From assembly GCF_017948455.1 (NCBI RefSeq), contig NZ_JAFFSU010000009.1, forward strand, positions 62,001 to 126,000: a stretch of 64,000 bases of DNA, in the 5' to 3' direction. The notes beneath the pieces were generated by a model. It was not told the DNA's origin. It worked only from the letters and a program-made list of their open reading frames with translations, and did no database searches. This stretch comes from Streptomyces sp. GESEQ-4. GTDB lineage: Bacteria; Actinomycetota; Actinomycetes; Streptomycetales; Streptomycetaceae. Below are positions 1-8,545 of the stretch, one piece after another. Within the stretch, counting starts at the first letter, position 1. The number at the start of each line of letters is the position of its first letter. The position numbers were made by a program, and so were the translations under genes.

Positions 1-501
1 ATCCTCGGTGTCTGCGGCGGGTTCCAGGTCCTCGGCGAGCACATCGAGGACGAGGTCGAGAGCCGACGCGGGCAGGTCGGGGGCCTCGGGGTGCTGCCTG
101 TCCGGGTGCGGTTCGCGCGGGAGAAGACCCTCACCCGGCCGACCGGGGAAGCCCTCGGCGAGCCCGTCGAGGGGTACGAGATCCATCACGGGGTCGCCGA
201 AGTCGTAGGCGGCGACCCCTTCTTGGACGGCTGCCGGGTCGGCCAGACCTGGGGTACGCACTGGCACGGCTCGCTGGAGTCGGACGGTTTCCGGCGGGCC
301 TTCCTGCGCGAGGTCGCCGCCGCCGCGGGCCGCCGTTTCGTGCCGGCCCCTGACACCTCGTTCGCCGCGCTGCGCGAGGAGCAGCTCGACCGGCTCGGCG
401 ATCTGATCGAACAGCACGCGGACACGGACGCGCTCTGGCGGCTCATCGAGTCGGGCGCGCCGCAAGGACTGCCTTTCATTCCACCGGGAGCGCCCGCATG
501 A
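1..501 (+). CDS. cobQ: Cobyric acid synthase CobQ, C-terminal part (5' end outside window)
   Basis: CobQ is a glutamine-dependent amidotransferase that amidates side chains b, d, e and g of adenosylcobyrinic a,c-diamide. Only the last 166 codons are present, read in frame from base 1. They cover the glutaminase-like domain: the nucleophile motif GVCGGFQ sits at the very left edge, YEIHHG lies in the middle, and GTHWHGSLESDGFRR carries the second catalytic histidine. The stop codon overlaps the cobN start (ATGA), so the two are translationally coupled. The N-terminal dethiobiotin-synthase-like half lies outside the window. Confidence 0.93.
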   Translation: MLGVCGGFQVLGEHIEDEVESRRGQVGGLGVLPVRVRFAREKTLTRPTGEALGEPVEGYEIHHGVAEVVGGDPFLDGCRVGQTWGTHWHGSLESDGFRRAFLREVAAAAGRRFVPAPDTSFAALREEQLDRLGDLIEQHADTDALWRLIESGAPQGLPFIPPGAPA

Positions 502-3500
502 GCACAGTGTTGTTGTTGTCGACCGCCGACACGGATCTGTTGGCGGCCCGGGCCGCTTCCGGTGCCGACTACCGGATCGGCAACCCGACCCGCGTGGACG
601 TCGACCACGAACTCCCCGGCCTCGTCGAGGGCGCGGACATCGCCGTCGTACGACTGCTGGGGGGCAAACGGGCCTGGGAGGACGGGCTCGCCGCGCTCAA
701 GGCGTCCGGCATTCCCACCGTGCTGCTCGGTGGAGAGGCCGTGCCCGACGCGGAGTTGATGGCCGAGTCCTCCGTGCCCGCGGGTGTGGTGGCCGAGGCG
801 CTGCGGTATCTCGTCGAGGGCGGGCCCGCCAACCTGACCGAGCTGGCGCGGTTCCTCTCCGACACCGTGCTGCTGACGGGTGAGGGATTCGTCGAGCCGC
901 AGAAGATGCCGGAGTACGGCGTCCATGACGAGCGTTCTCTTGTCGCCGGCCGGCCCACCGTCGGCGTGCTCTTCTACCGGGCCCATGAGCTCAGCGGCAA
1001 CACCGCCTTCGTCGACACCCTCTGCGACGCGATCGAGGCGCGCGGCGCCAACGCCCTTCCCGTGTACTGCGGTTCGCTGCGCGGAGCCGACGCCGGGCTG
1101 TACGAGATCCTCGCGCAGGCCGATGCCCTGATCGCCACCGTCCTCGCCGCCGGCGGCACGCACGCCTCACAGGCCTCGGCCGGCGGTGACGAGGAGGCCT
1201 GGGACATCGGGGCACTCGCCGACCTCGACATCCCTGTGCTGCAAGGGCTTTGCCTGACCTCCTCGCGGGCCGCCTGGAACGAGTCGGACGCCGCCCTCTC
1301 CCCCATGGACGCGGCGATGCAGGTCGCGATCCCGGAGTTCGACGGGCGGCTCATCACGGTCCCCTTCTCCTTCAAGGAGCAGGGCCCGGACGACGTCCCC
1401 GTGTACGCCGCCGACCCCGAGCGGGCCTCGCGGGTCGCCGGGATCGCTGTACGGCATGCGAAGTTGAAGCACAAGGCGAACGCGGAGAAGAAGCTCGCGC
1501 TCGTCTTCACCGCGTACCCGACGAAGCACTCGCGCGTGGGCAACGCGGTCGGCCTCGACACGCCCGCGTCGGCAATTCAGGTGCTGGACGCGCTCAACGA
1601 CGCCGGATACAGCCTCACCGAATACCCCGACAACGGCGACGAGTTGATCCACCGGCTCATCGAGGCCGGCGGTCACGACGTCGAGTGGCTGACCGAGGAC
1701 CAGCTGGCCTCCGCGCCCGCGCGCGTCCCGCTCGCCGACTACCAGGCGTGGTTCGACAAGCTGGACCCGGAGCTCAGGGACGCCATGCTGGAGGCGTGGG
1801 GTGAGCCGCCGGGCTCGCTGTATGTCGACGGGGACGACATCGTGCTCGCCTCGCTTCAGTTCGGGAACGTCGTCGTGATGATCCAGCCGCCGCGCGGCTT
1901 CGGCGAGAACCCGATCGCGATCTATCACGACCCGGACATGCCGCCGTCCCACCACTACATGGCGGCGTACCGGTGGCTGGAGAACAGCTTCGGCGCGGAC
2001 GCGATCGTGCACATGGGCAAGCACGGCACGATGGAGTGGCTGCCCGGCAAGGGGCTCGGGCTCAGTGGAGGCTGCGCGCCGGACGCCGTGCTCGGTGAAC
2101 TCCCGCTGATCTACCCGTTCATCGTCAACGACCCGGGCGAGGGCACCCAGGCCAAGCGCCGCGGCCACGCCACCGTCGTCGACCACCTCGTACCGCCGAT
2201 GGCCCGTGCCGACACCTACGGCGACCTGGCCAAGCTGGAGCAGCTGCTCGACGAGTACGCGCTGGTCTCCGACCTGGACCCGACGAAAGCCCCGGCGGTC
2301 CGCGCGCAGATCTGGACGCTGGTCAAGGCGGCCGAGCTGCATCACGACCTGCATGTGGACGACCAGCCGGACGACGCCGCGTTCGACGAGTTCGTCATGC
2401 ACATCGACGGCTATCTGTGCGAGATCAAGGACGTGCAGATCCGCGACGGGCTGCACATCCTGGGCGGTGGCCCGGTCGGCGAGCCGCGCGTGAACCTCGT
2501 GCTCGCCGTGCTGCGCGCCTCCCAGGTGTGGGGTGGCCAGGCGAACGCCCTGCCGGGACTCAGGGCTTCCCTCGCGGCCCACTTCGGGCTCAGCGAGAAG
2601 GAGTTGCTGGCCGAGCCGGGGGCTCCGCTGAAGGTTCCGGTCGAGCTGTCGGACCTCGCCGAAGGCCCCGCCCGTTCCGCCGCCGACGCGATCGACCTGC
2701 TGGAGCAGCTGTGCCGGCGGATGGCGGAGGGGATGGAGGAGCGCGACTGGGCGGTCCCGGCGGCCCGTCCCCTGGTCGCCGACGTCCTCGGCACCGAACT
2801 CCCGGACGCCGTGGCCGTGTTGGAGTTCGCCTGTTCCGAGGTCGTGCCGCGGCTCGCGCGCACCACCGACGAGATCGGGCACATCCTCAAGGCCCTCGAC
2901 GGTGGATACGTCCCGGCGGGCCCCTCCGGCTCCCCCACGCGCGGGCTCGTCAACGTCCTGCCGACCGGCCGCAACTTCTACTCCGTCGACCCCAAGGCCA
3001 TCCCGTCCAGGCTGAGTTGGGAGGTCGGCCAGTCCCTCGCGGACTCACTGGTGCAGCGGTACCTCCAGGACACCGGCGACTACCCGAAGTCCGTCGGCCT
3101 GACGGTGTGGGGTACGTCCGCCATGCGCACCCAGGGCGACGACATCGCCGAGATCCTCGCGCTGCTCGGCTGCCGACCGGTGTGGGACGACGCCTCGCGA
3201 CGCGTGACCGGCTTCGAGATCGTGCCCCTGGCGGAGCTGGGCCGGCCCCGCATCGACGTCACGGTCCGTATCTCCGGCTTCTTCCGGGACGCGTTCCCGC
3301 ACGTGGTGGGGCTGATCGACGACGCGGTGCGCGCGGTAGCCGAGTTGGAAGAGCCCACCGACCAGAACTACGTACGCGCCCATGCCGACGCGGACACCGC
3401 CGAGCACGGCGACCGGCGGCGCGCGACGGCCCGTATCTTCGGCTCGAAGCCGGGCGCGTACGGCGCCGGGCTGCTCCCACTCATCGACGCCCGCAACTGG

Positions 3501-4151
3501 CGGTCGGACGCGGACCTCGCCGAGGTGTACGCAGTCTGGGGCGGCTACGCCTACGGACGCGGGCTCGACGGGCGGGCGGCGCGCGGGGACATGGAGACGG
3601 CGTTCAGGCGGATCGCGGTCGCCGCGAAGAACGTCGACACGCGCGAGCACGATCTCGTCGACGCCGACGACTACTTCCAGTACCACGGCGGCATGGTCGC
3701 CATGGTGCGCCATCTGACGGGCACCAGCCCGGAGGCGTACGTCGGCGACTCCGCCACCCCCGACCAGGTCAAGACCCGCACCCTCGGCGAGGAGACCCAC
3801 CGCGTCTTCCGCGCCCGCGTGGTCAACCCGCGCTGGATGGCGGCGATGCGCCGGCACGGCTACAAGGGCGCCTTCGAGATGGCGGCGACCGTCGACTACC
3901 TCTTCGGGTACGACGCGACGGCCGGGGTCGTCGACGACTGGATGTACGAGAAGCTCAGCGCGGAGTACGTCTTCGACGCGGAGAACCAGGACTTCATGCG
4001 GAAGTCCAATCCCTGGGCGCTCAGGGGCATTACCGAGCGCCTGCTGGAAGCAGCGGACCGGGGCCTCTGGGCGGAGCCGGACCAAGAGACCCTGGACCGG
4101 CTCCGGGCGACCTACCTCGAGCTCGAGGGCGATCTGGAGGGAGAAGCGTGA
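498..4151 (+). CDS. cobN: Cobaltochelatase large subunit CobN
   Basis: CobN is the porphyrin-binding subunit of the ATP-dependent cobaltochelatase, which inserts Co2+ into hydrogenobyrinic acid a,c-diamide in the late-insertion (aerobic) route. The 1217-residue product has the size expected for CobN/BchH proteins. It carries the family signature HMGKHGTMEWLPGKG around residue 505-520 and GYAYGRG in the C-terminal part. The ATG overlaps the cobQ stop. The AAA+ partner is the gene at 4321, separated by an unusual 169-bp gap, whereas almost every other junction in the operon overlaps. No frameshift is seen. Confidence 0.95.
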   Translation: MSTVLLLSTADTDLLAARAASGADYRIGNPTRVDVDHELPGLVEGADIAVVRLLGGKRAWEDGLAALKASGIPTVLLGGEAVPDAELMAESSVPAGVVAEALRYLVEGGPANLTELARFLSDTVLLTGEGFVEPQKMPEYGVHDERSLVAGRPTVGVLFYRAHELSGNTAFVDTLCDAIEARGANALPVYCGSLRGADAGLYEILAQADALIATVLAAGGTHASQASAGGDEEAWDIGALADLDIPVLQGLCLTSSRAAWNESDAALSPMDAAMQVAIPEFDGRLITVPFSFKEQGPDDVPVYAADPERASRVAGIAVRHAKLKHKANAEKKLALVFTAYPTKHSRVGNAVGLDTPASAIQVLDALNDAGYSLTEYPDNGDELIHRLIEAGGHDVEWLTEDQLASAPARVPLADYQAWFDKLDPELRDAMLEAWGEPPGSLYVDGDDIVLASLQFGNVVVMIQPPRGFGENPIAIYHDPDMPPSHHYMAAYRWLENSFGADAIVHMGKHGTMEWLPGKGLGLSGGCAPDAVLGELPLIYPFIVNDPGEGTQAKRRGHATVVDHLVPPMARADTYGDLAKLEQLLDEYALVSDLDPTKAPAVRAQIWTLVKAAELHHDLHVDDQPDDAAFDEFVMHIDGYLCEIKDVQIRDGLHILGGGPVGEPRVNLVLAVLRASQVWGGQANALPGLRASLAAHFGLSEKELLAEPGAPLKVPVELSDLAEGPARSAADAIDLLEQLCRRMAEGMEERDWAVPAARPLVADVLGTELPDAVAVLEFACSEVVPRLARTTDEIGHILKALDGGYVPAGPSGSPTRGLVNVLPTGRNFYSVDPKAIPSRLSWEVGQSLADSLVQRYLQDTGDYPKSVGLTVWGTSAMRTQGDDIAEILALLGCRPVWDDASRRVTGFEIVPLAELGRPRIDVTVRISGFFRDAFPHVVGLIDDAVRAVAELEEPTDQNYVRAHADADTAEHGDRRRATARIFGSKPGAYGAGLLPLIDARNWRSDADLAEVYAVWGGYAYGRGLDGRAARGDMETAFRRIAVAAKNVDTREHDLVDADDYFQYHGGMVAMVRHLTGTSPEAYVGDSATPDQVKTRTLGEETHRVFRARVVNPRWMAAMRRHGYKGAFEMAATVDYLFGYDATAGVVDDWMYEKLSAEYVFDAENQDFMRKSNPWALRGITERLLEAADRGLWAEPDQETLDRLRATYLELEGDLEGEA

Positions 4152-4156
4152 TCTCC

Positions 4157-4246
4157 CTGGGAACCCCCGCGGTGGCGGGGAGCAAGTCATCCCGCGCCGT
4201 GCCCACGGGTTCGACTTCGGACCACCCCCGCGTCAGCGGGGAACAC
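4157..4246 (+). CRISPR. Two type I-E-like CRISPR repeats with one spacer (orphan unit)
   Basis: Two 29-nt units at 4157-4185 and 4218-4246 flank 32 nt. The period of exactly 61 bp is that of type I-E arrays. The second unit begins CGGACCACCCCCGCG and ends GCGGGGAACAC, matching the E. coli/Salmonella repeat architecture, including the CCCCGC-4nt-GCGGGG hairpin. The first unit has the same hairpin and matches 20 of 29 positions, so it would be a degenerate repeat. No third unit and no cas gene is in the window. It may be a CRISPR relic, a solo unit or a chance pair of hairpins. The lack of any other gap in this operon favours an insertion. Confidence 0.5.
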
Positions 4247-4320
4247 GGCAACAGCCTGGCACCCTCCACAATCTGCGGCGCCTTGCCATTTCATCAGCCA
4301 CTCGAAGGAGTGATCGCGGC

Positions 4321-6339
4321 GTGAGTACCCCGTTCCCGTTCACGGCCGTGGTCGGCCAGGACGATCTGCGGCTCGCGCTGCTGCTGAACGCCGTGTCGCC
4401 GGCGGTGGGCGGTGTGCTGGTGCGCGGTGAGAAGGGCACGGCCAAGTCGACGGCGGTGCGGGCGCTTTCGGTGCTGCTGCCTGCGGTGGACGTGGTCGCC
4501 GGGTGCCGTTTCTCCTGCGACCCGGGTGCGCCCGACCCAGGCTGTCCCGACGGACCGCACGAGATCGGCAGCGGGACCACGCGTCCCGCCCGCATGGTCG
4601 AGTTGCCCGTCGGTGCCTCCGAGGACCGGCTCGTCGGCGCGCTCGACATCGAGCGGGCGCTGGCGGAAGGCGTCAAGGCCTTCGAGCCCGGTCTGCTCGC
4701 CGACGCGCACCGCGGGATCCTCTACGTCGACGAGGTCAACCTTCTTCACGACCACCTGGTCGACCTGCTCCTGGACGCGGCCGCGATGGGTGCGTCGTAT
4801 GTCGAGCGGGAGGGGGTGTCGGTCCGGCACGCCGCGCGTTTTCTGCTCGTCGGGACCATGAACCCCGAAGAGGGCGAGCTGCGGCCGCAGTTGCTCGACC
4901 GGTTCGGGCTGACCGTGGAGGTCGCGGCGTCGCGGGAGCCGGAGCAGCGGGTGGAGGTCGTACGGCGACGGCTCGCCTACGACGACGATCCGGCCGGTTT
5001 CGCGGCCCGTTGGGCGGACGAGGAGGCGGCGGTACGTCAACGTATCGTCGCCGCACGGGAGTTGCTGCCGTCGGTGCGGCTCGGCGACGGCGCGCTGCGG
5101 CAGATCGCGGCGACCTGTGCCGCGTTCGAGGTGGACGGCATGCGGGCCGACATCGTGATGGCGCGGACGGCCACCGCGCTCGCGGCGTGGGCCGGGCGGA
5201 CCGAGGTGCTGGCGGAGGACGTACGGCAGGCCGCGCTGCTCGCGCTGCCGCACCGGCGGCGACGGAATCCCTTTGACGCGCCGGGACTTGACGAGAACAA
5301 GCTCGACGAGACGCTGGAGGAGTTCTCCGGCGACGCGGACGGCGGCGGCGACCACGATCCCGATCCTGATCCTGATCCTGATGACGGTGGGCCGGGTCCG
5401 GGCGGGGGCGGCGGGGAGCCGGCTCCGGACGAGGGTCCGCAGGGTGGTGACACGGGCGCTCGGCCCGAGGCCGGTGACGATGGCGAGCCGCAGGCCTCCG
5501 GTGCCGGGGAGCAGTCCGCCGTACGGGCCTCGGAACCGTTTCGTACGAAGGTGCTGAGCGTCCCCGGTATCGGGCAGGGTGCCGCCGGGCGGCGTTCGCG
5601 GGCGCGGACCGAGCACGGTCGGACGACGGGGGCGCGGCGGCCACGGGGCGCGCTGACCAAGCTGCATCTGGCGGCGACCGTGCAGGCGGCGGCGCCGCAT
5701 CAGCGGGCGCGCGGTCGGGTCGGGCGTGGGCTCGTCGTGCGGCGGGACGATCTCCGGCAGGCGACGCGGGAAGGGCGCGAGGGGAATCTCGTGCTGTTCG
5801 TCGTCGACGCGTCCGGGTCGATGGCGGCGCGGCAGCGGATGAGTGCCGTGAAGGGCGCTGTGGTGTCGCTGCTGCTCGACGCGTATCAGCGGCGGGACAA
5901 GGTGGGGTTGGTGACGTTCCGGGGAGCGAGTGCCGATGTGGCTCTGCCGCCGACCTCGTCCGTGGACGCCGCTGCCGCTCGGCTGGAGTCGCTGCCGACC
6001 GGTGGGCGGACGCCGCTGGCTGCCGGGTTGTTGAAGGCGCATGACGTGCTGCGGGTGGAGCGGCTGCGGGATCCCGCTCGGCGGGCGCTGGTTGTCGTGG
6101 TGACTGATGGGCGGGCGACCGGTGGGCCGGAGCCGGTGGTGATGGCCGGGCGTGCGGCTCGGTTGTTCGCGGCCGAGGGGATCGCTTCGGTGGTGGTCGA
6201 CTGTGAGGCGGGGCCCGTGCGGCTGGGGCTCGCCGGGCAGCTTGCCGGTGAGCTGGGGGGTACGGCCGTGACGCTGGACGAGCTGCGGGCGGACTCCATC
6301 GCCGGGCTGGTGAAGGACGTACAGAGGAGGGCCGCGTAA
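4321..6339 (+). CDS. AAA+/VWA chelatase subunit (ChlI-ChlD type), probable CobN partner
   Basis: This 672-residue protein combines in one chain what CobS and CobT, or ChlI and ChlD, do separately: an ATPase motor joined to a metal-coordinating von Willebrand A domain. Walker A GEKGTAKST is at about residues 37-45 and the Walker B strand GILYVDEVNLL at about 131-141. An acidic, Gly/Pro/Asp-rich linker spans about 337-405, and the MIDAS motif DASGSM is near residue 496. Position directly after cobN indicates it powers cobalt insertion. The GTG start at 4321 follows AAGGAG (4305-4310). The stop overlaps the cobO start (TAATG). Magnesium chelatase annotation is possible, but the context favours cobalt. 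Confidence 0.88.
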   Translation: MSTPFPFTAVVGQDDLRLALLLNAVSPAVGGVLVRGEKGTAKSTAVRALSVLLPAVDVVAGCRFSCDPGAPDPGCPDGPHEIGSGTTRPARMVELPVGASEDRLVGALDIERALAEGVKAFEPGLLADAHRGILYVDEVNLLHDHLVDLLLDAAAMGASYVEREGVSVRHAARFLLVGTMNPEEGELRPQLLDRFGLTVEVAASREPEQRVEVVRRRLAYDDDPAGFAARWADEEAAVRQRIVAARELLPSVRLGDGALRQIAATCAAFEVDGMRADIVMARTATALAAWAGRTEVLAEDVRQAALLALPHRRRRNPFDAPGLDENKLDETLEEFSGDADGGGDHDPDPDPDPDDGGPGPGGGGGEPAPDEGPQGGDTGARPEAGDDGEPQASGAGEQSAVRASEPFRTKVLSVPGIGQGAAGRRSRARTEHGRTTGARRPRGALTKLHLAATVQAAAPHQRARGRVGRGLVVRRDDLRQATREGREGNLVLFVVDASGSMAARQRMSAVKGAVVSLLLDAYQRRDKVGLVTFRGASADVALPPTSSVDAAAARLESLPTGGRTPLAAGLLKAHDVLRVERLRDPARRALVVVVTDGRATGGPEPVVMAGRAARLFAAEGIASVVVDCEAGPVRLGLAGQLAGELGGTAVTLDELRADSIAGLVKDVQRRAA

Positions 6340-6938
6340 TGCCTCAGGGACAGCCGAGTGTCGTGCCGGACGATGGGCTGACGACTCGTCAGCGGCGTAA
6401 CCGGCCTTTGGTGGTGGTGCACACGGGGGTCGGGAAGGGCAAGTCGACCGCCGCTTTCGGGCTGGCGCTCAGGGCCTGGAATCAGGGGTGGCCCATCGGG
6501 GTGTTCCAGTTCGTCAAGTCCGCCAAGTGGAAGGTCGGCGAGGAGAACGCGCTGCGGGTGCTCGGTGCCAGTGGTGAGGGCGGGTCCGTCGACTGGCACA
6601 AGATGGGTGAGGGCTGGTCATGGGTGCAGCGTGATCAGCAGATGGACAACGAGGAGAAGGCCCGGGAGGGCTGGAAGCAGGTCAAGCGGGATCTGGCGGC
6701 CGAGACGTACAAGCTGTACGTGCTGGACGAGTTCGCCTATCCGATGCACTGGGGTTGGGTCGACACCGATGAGGTGATCTCCGTGCTGCGGGACCGGCCC
6801 GGTACCCAGCATGTCGTGATCACCGGACGGAACGCGCCCGAGAAGCTGGTCGACCTCGCCGATCTCGTCACCGACATGTCCAAGGTGAAGCATCCGATGG
6901 ACGTCGGGCAGAAGGGACAGCGAGGCATCGAGTGGTGA
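6339..6938 (+). CDS. cobO: Cob(I)yrinic acid a,c-diamide adenosyltransferase CobO
   Basis: This enzyme transfers the 5'-deoxyadenosyl group of ATP to the reduced cobalt of cobyrinic acid a,c-diamide, forming the upper ligand. The 199-residue product is a BtuR/CobA-type corrinoid adenosyltransferase. It has the P-loop HTGVGKGKSTAAFGLALR near the N-terminus, then GWSWVQRDQQMDNEEKAREGW and YVLDEFAYPMHWGW, all hallmarks of the family. Length is normal. The start overlaps the chelatase stop and the end overlaps cobB, so the gene is in the same transcription unit. Confidence 0.95.
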   Translation: MPQGQPSVVPDDGLTTRQRRNRPLVVVHTGVGKGKSTAAFGLALRAWNQGWPIGVFQFVKSAKWKVGEENALRVLGASGEGGSVDWHKMGEGWSWVQRDQQMDNEEKAREGWKQVKRDLAAETYKLYVLDEFAYPMHWGWVDTDEVISVLRDRPGTQHVVITGRNAPEKLVDLADLVTDMSKVKHPMDVGQKGQRGIEW

Positions 6939-8545
6939 TGTCTGTTCCTCGGGTGGTCGTCGCCGCGCCGTCGTCCGGCAGCGGTAAGACCACCGTTGCC
7001 ACGGGGTTGATGGCCGCGTTCGCCGCGCGGGGGCTTGTCGTGTCTCCGCACAAGGTGGGGCCGGACTACATCGATCCCGGGTATCACGCGCTGGCTACCG
7101 GGCGGGTGGGGCGGAATCTCGACGCGTATCTGTGCGGGCCGGAGTTGATCGGGCCGTTGTTCGCGCATGGGGCGCGGGGGTGTGACATCGCCGTCGTCGA
7201 GGGGGTGATGGGGCTGTATGACGGGGCCGCGGGGGAGGGTGAGCTGGCGTCGACTGCTCATGTGGCGAAGTTGCTGCGGGCGCCGGTGGTGCTGGTTGTC
7301 GATGCGTCGTCTCAGTCTCGGTCTGTTGCGGCGTTGGTGCATGGGTTCGTGTCGTGGGATCCGGAGGTTCGGGTCGGGGGCGTGATCCTGAACAAGGTGG
7401 CTTCGGATCGGCATGAGGAGTTGTTGCGGGAGGCGTTGGAGTCGGTGGGGGTGCCGGTTCTGGGGGTGTTGAGGCGGGCGCCGCAGGTGGATACGCCGTC
7501 GCGGCATCTGGGGCTGGTTCCGGTTGCGGAGCGGCGGGGGGAGGCGGTGGAGGCTGTTGCGGCGATGGCAGAGCAGGTTGCGCGAGGGTGCGATCTCGAA
7601 GGGCTGCTGGAGCTTGCGCGGAGCGCGGGTGCGTTGTCTTGTGCGGCTTGGGATGCGGCTGAGGTACTGACTTCTTCGCCCCCGCCGCCCCTACCCGTCC
7701 CATCCTCCAGGGGCTCCGCCCCTTCGACCCCGCCAGGGGGCTCCGCCCCCCGGACCCCCGCGGGGCTCCGCCCCTGCACCCCGCCGGGGCTTCGCCCCCA
7801 GACCCCCACCGGGGCTCCGCCCCTGGACCCCGCTCCTCAAACGCCGGAGGGGCTGGATTACACGGACGGCCTTCAGGGGTCAGCCCCCTGCGGGTGGGTG
7901 GGGGATCGGGATGGCGCCACCCGGCCTCAAACGCCGCACGGGCTGAAGCGCGTCGCCGTGGCCGGTGGGGCCGCGTTCACGTTCTCCTACGCTGAGCAGA
8001 CCGAACTGCTTGCGGCCGCTGGTGCGGAAGTCGTCGTCTTTGATCCCCTTCGCGATGAACAACTCCCTGACAACACCTGCGGGTTGGTCATCGGGGGTGG
8101 GTTTCCTGAGGTGTATGCCGCTGAGCTGTCCGCCAACGAACCCCTGCGCAAAGCCGTCGCCGCCCTCGCGGAGGCCGGGGCTCCTGTCGCCGCCGAGTGT
8201 GCTGGGCTGCTCTATCTGTGCCGGGAGTTGGATGGGCTGCCTATGTGCGGGGTGCTTGATGCGGCGGCCCGGATGAGCGGGCGGCTCACGCTGGGGTATC
8301 GGGATGCTGTTGCCGTGAGTGACAGTGTGATCGCGGGCGCGGGCGTGCGGATGCGGGGGCATGAGTTTCATCGGACGGTCGTCGAGCCGGGGGCGGGGGG
8401 CGCTCCCGCTTGGGGTGTGCTTGCTCCGGAGCGGCGGGTCGAAGGTTTCGTACAACAGGGTGTGCACGCGAGTTATCTGCACACGCACTGGGCGTCCGAG
8501 CCCGGTGTGGCCCGTCGGTTCGTGGAGAGGTGCCGGACGTCATGA
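6938..8545 (+). CDS. cobB: Cobyrinate / hydrogenobyrinate a,c-diamide synthase CobB with repeat-derived insert
   Basis: CobB amidates the a and c side chains using glutamine and ATP. The N-terminal P-loop is AAPSSGSGKTTVATG, followed by HKVGPDYIDPGYH. The C-terminal glutaminase-like domain has GGGFPEVY, the nucleophile motif AECAGLLYLC, GHEFHRT and a terminal SYLHTHWAS. Between them, residues about 247-338 are a Pro/Gly/Ser/Thr-rich stretch that belongs to neither domain. It is the in-frame translation of a Streptomyces-type GC hairpin array, and makes the protein (535 aa) longer than typical CobB. ATG 6938 overlaps the cobO stop (TGATG); a GTG at 6932 in the same frame is an alternative. Confidence 0.92.
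   Translation: MSVPRVVVAAPSSGSGKTTVATGLMAAFAARGLVVSPHKVGPDYIDPGYHALATGRVGRNLDAYLCGPELIGPLFAHGARGCDIAVVEGVMGLYDGAAGEGELASTAHVAKLLRAPVVLVVDASSQSRSVAALVHGFVSWDPEVRVGGVILNKVASDRHEELLREALESVGVPVLGVLRRAPQVDTPSRHLGLVPVAERRGEAVEAVAAMAEQVARGCDLEGLLELARSAGALSCAAWDAAEVLTSSPPPPLPVPSSRGSAPSTPPGGSAPRTPAGLRPCTPPGLRPQTPTGAPPLDPAPQTPEGLDYTDGLQGSAPCGWVGDRDGATRPQTPHGLKRVAVAGGAAFTFSYAEQTELLAAAGAEVVVFDPLRDEQLPDNTCGLVIGGGFPEVYAAELSANEPLRKAVAALAEAGAPVAAECAGLLYLCRELDGLPMCGVLDAAARMSGRLTLGYRDAVAVSDSVIAGAGVRMRGHEFHRTVVEPGAGGAPAWGVLAPERRVEGFVQQGVHASYLHTHWASEPGVARRFVERCRTS
7710..7948 (+). repeat. Tandem GC-rich hairpin array inside cobB
   Basis: Five hairpins of the form GGGGCTCCGCCCC (one with TTC in the loop) begin near 7710, 7737, 7762, 7786 and 7811, a period of about 25 nt. 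They are followed by two copies of a CTCAAACGCCG box (about 7836 and 7926). From memory, such units are usual between Streptomyces genes. Here the whole array is open in the cobB frame and lies between its two enzyme domains. Confidence 0.85.

Noticed and set aside
1167..2882. 571-codon - strand frame inside cobN
   Set aside because: Shadow of cobN; no recognisable motif and no ribosome-binding site.
2417..4324. 635-codon + strand frame overlapping cobN and running past its stop
   Set aside because: Arg-rich frame-shifted shadow of cobN. CobN itself is complete with family motifs in the main frame.
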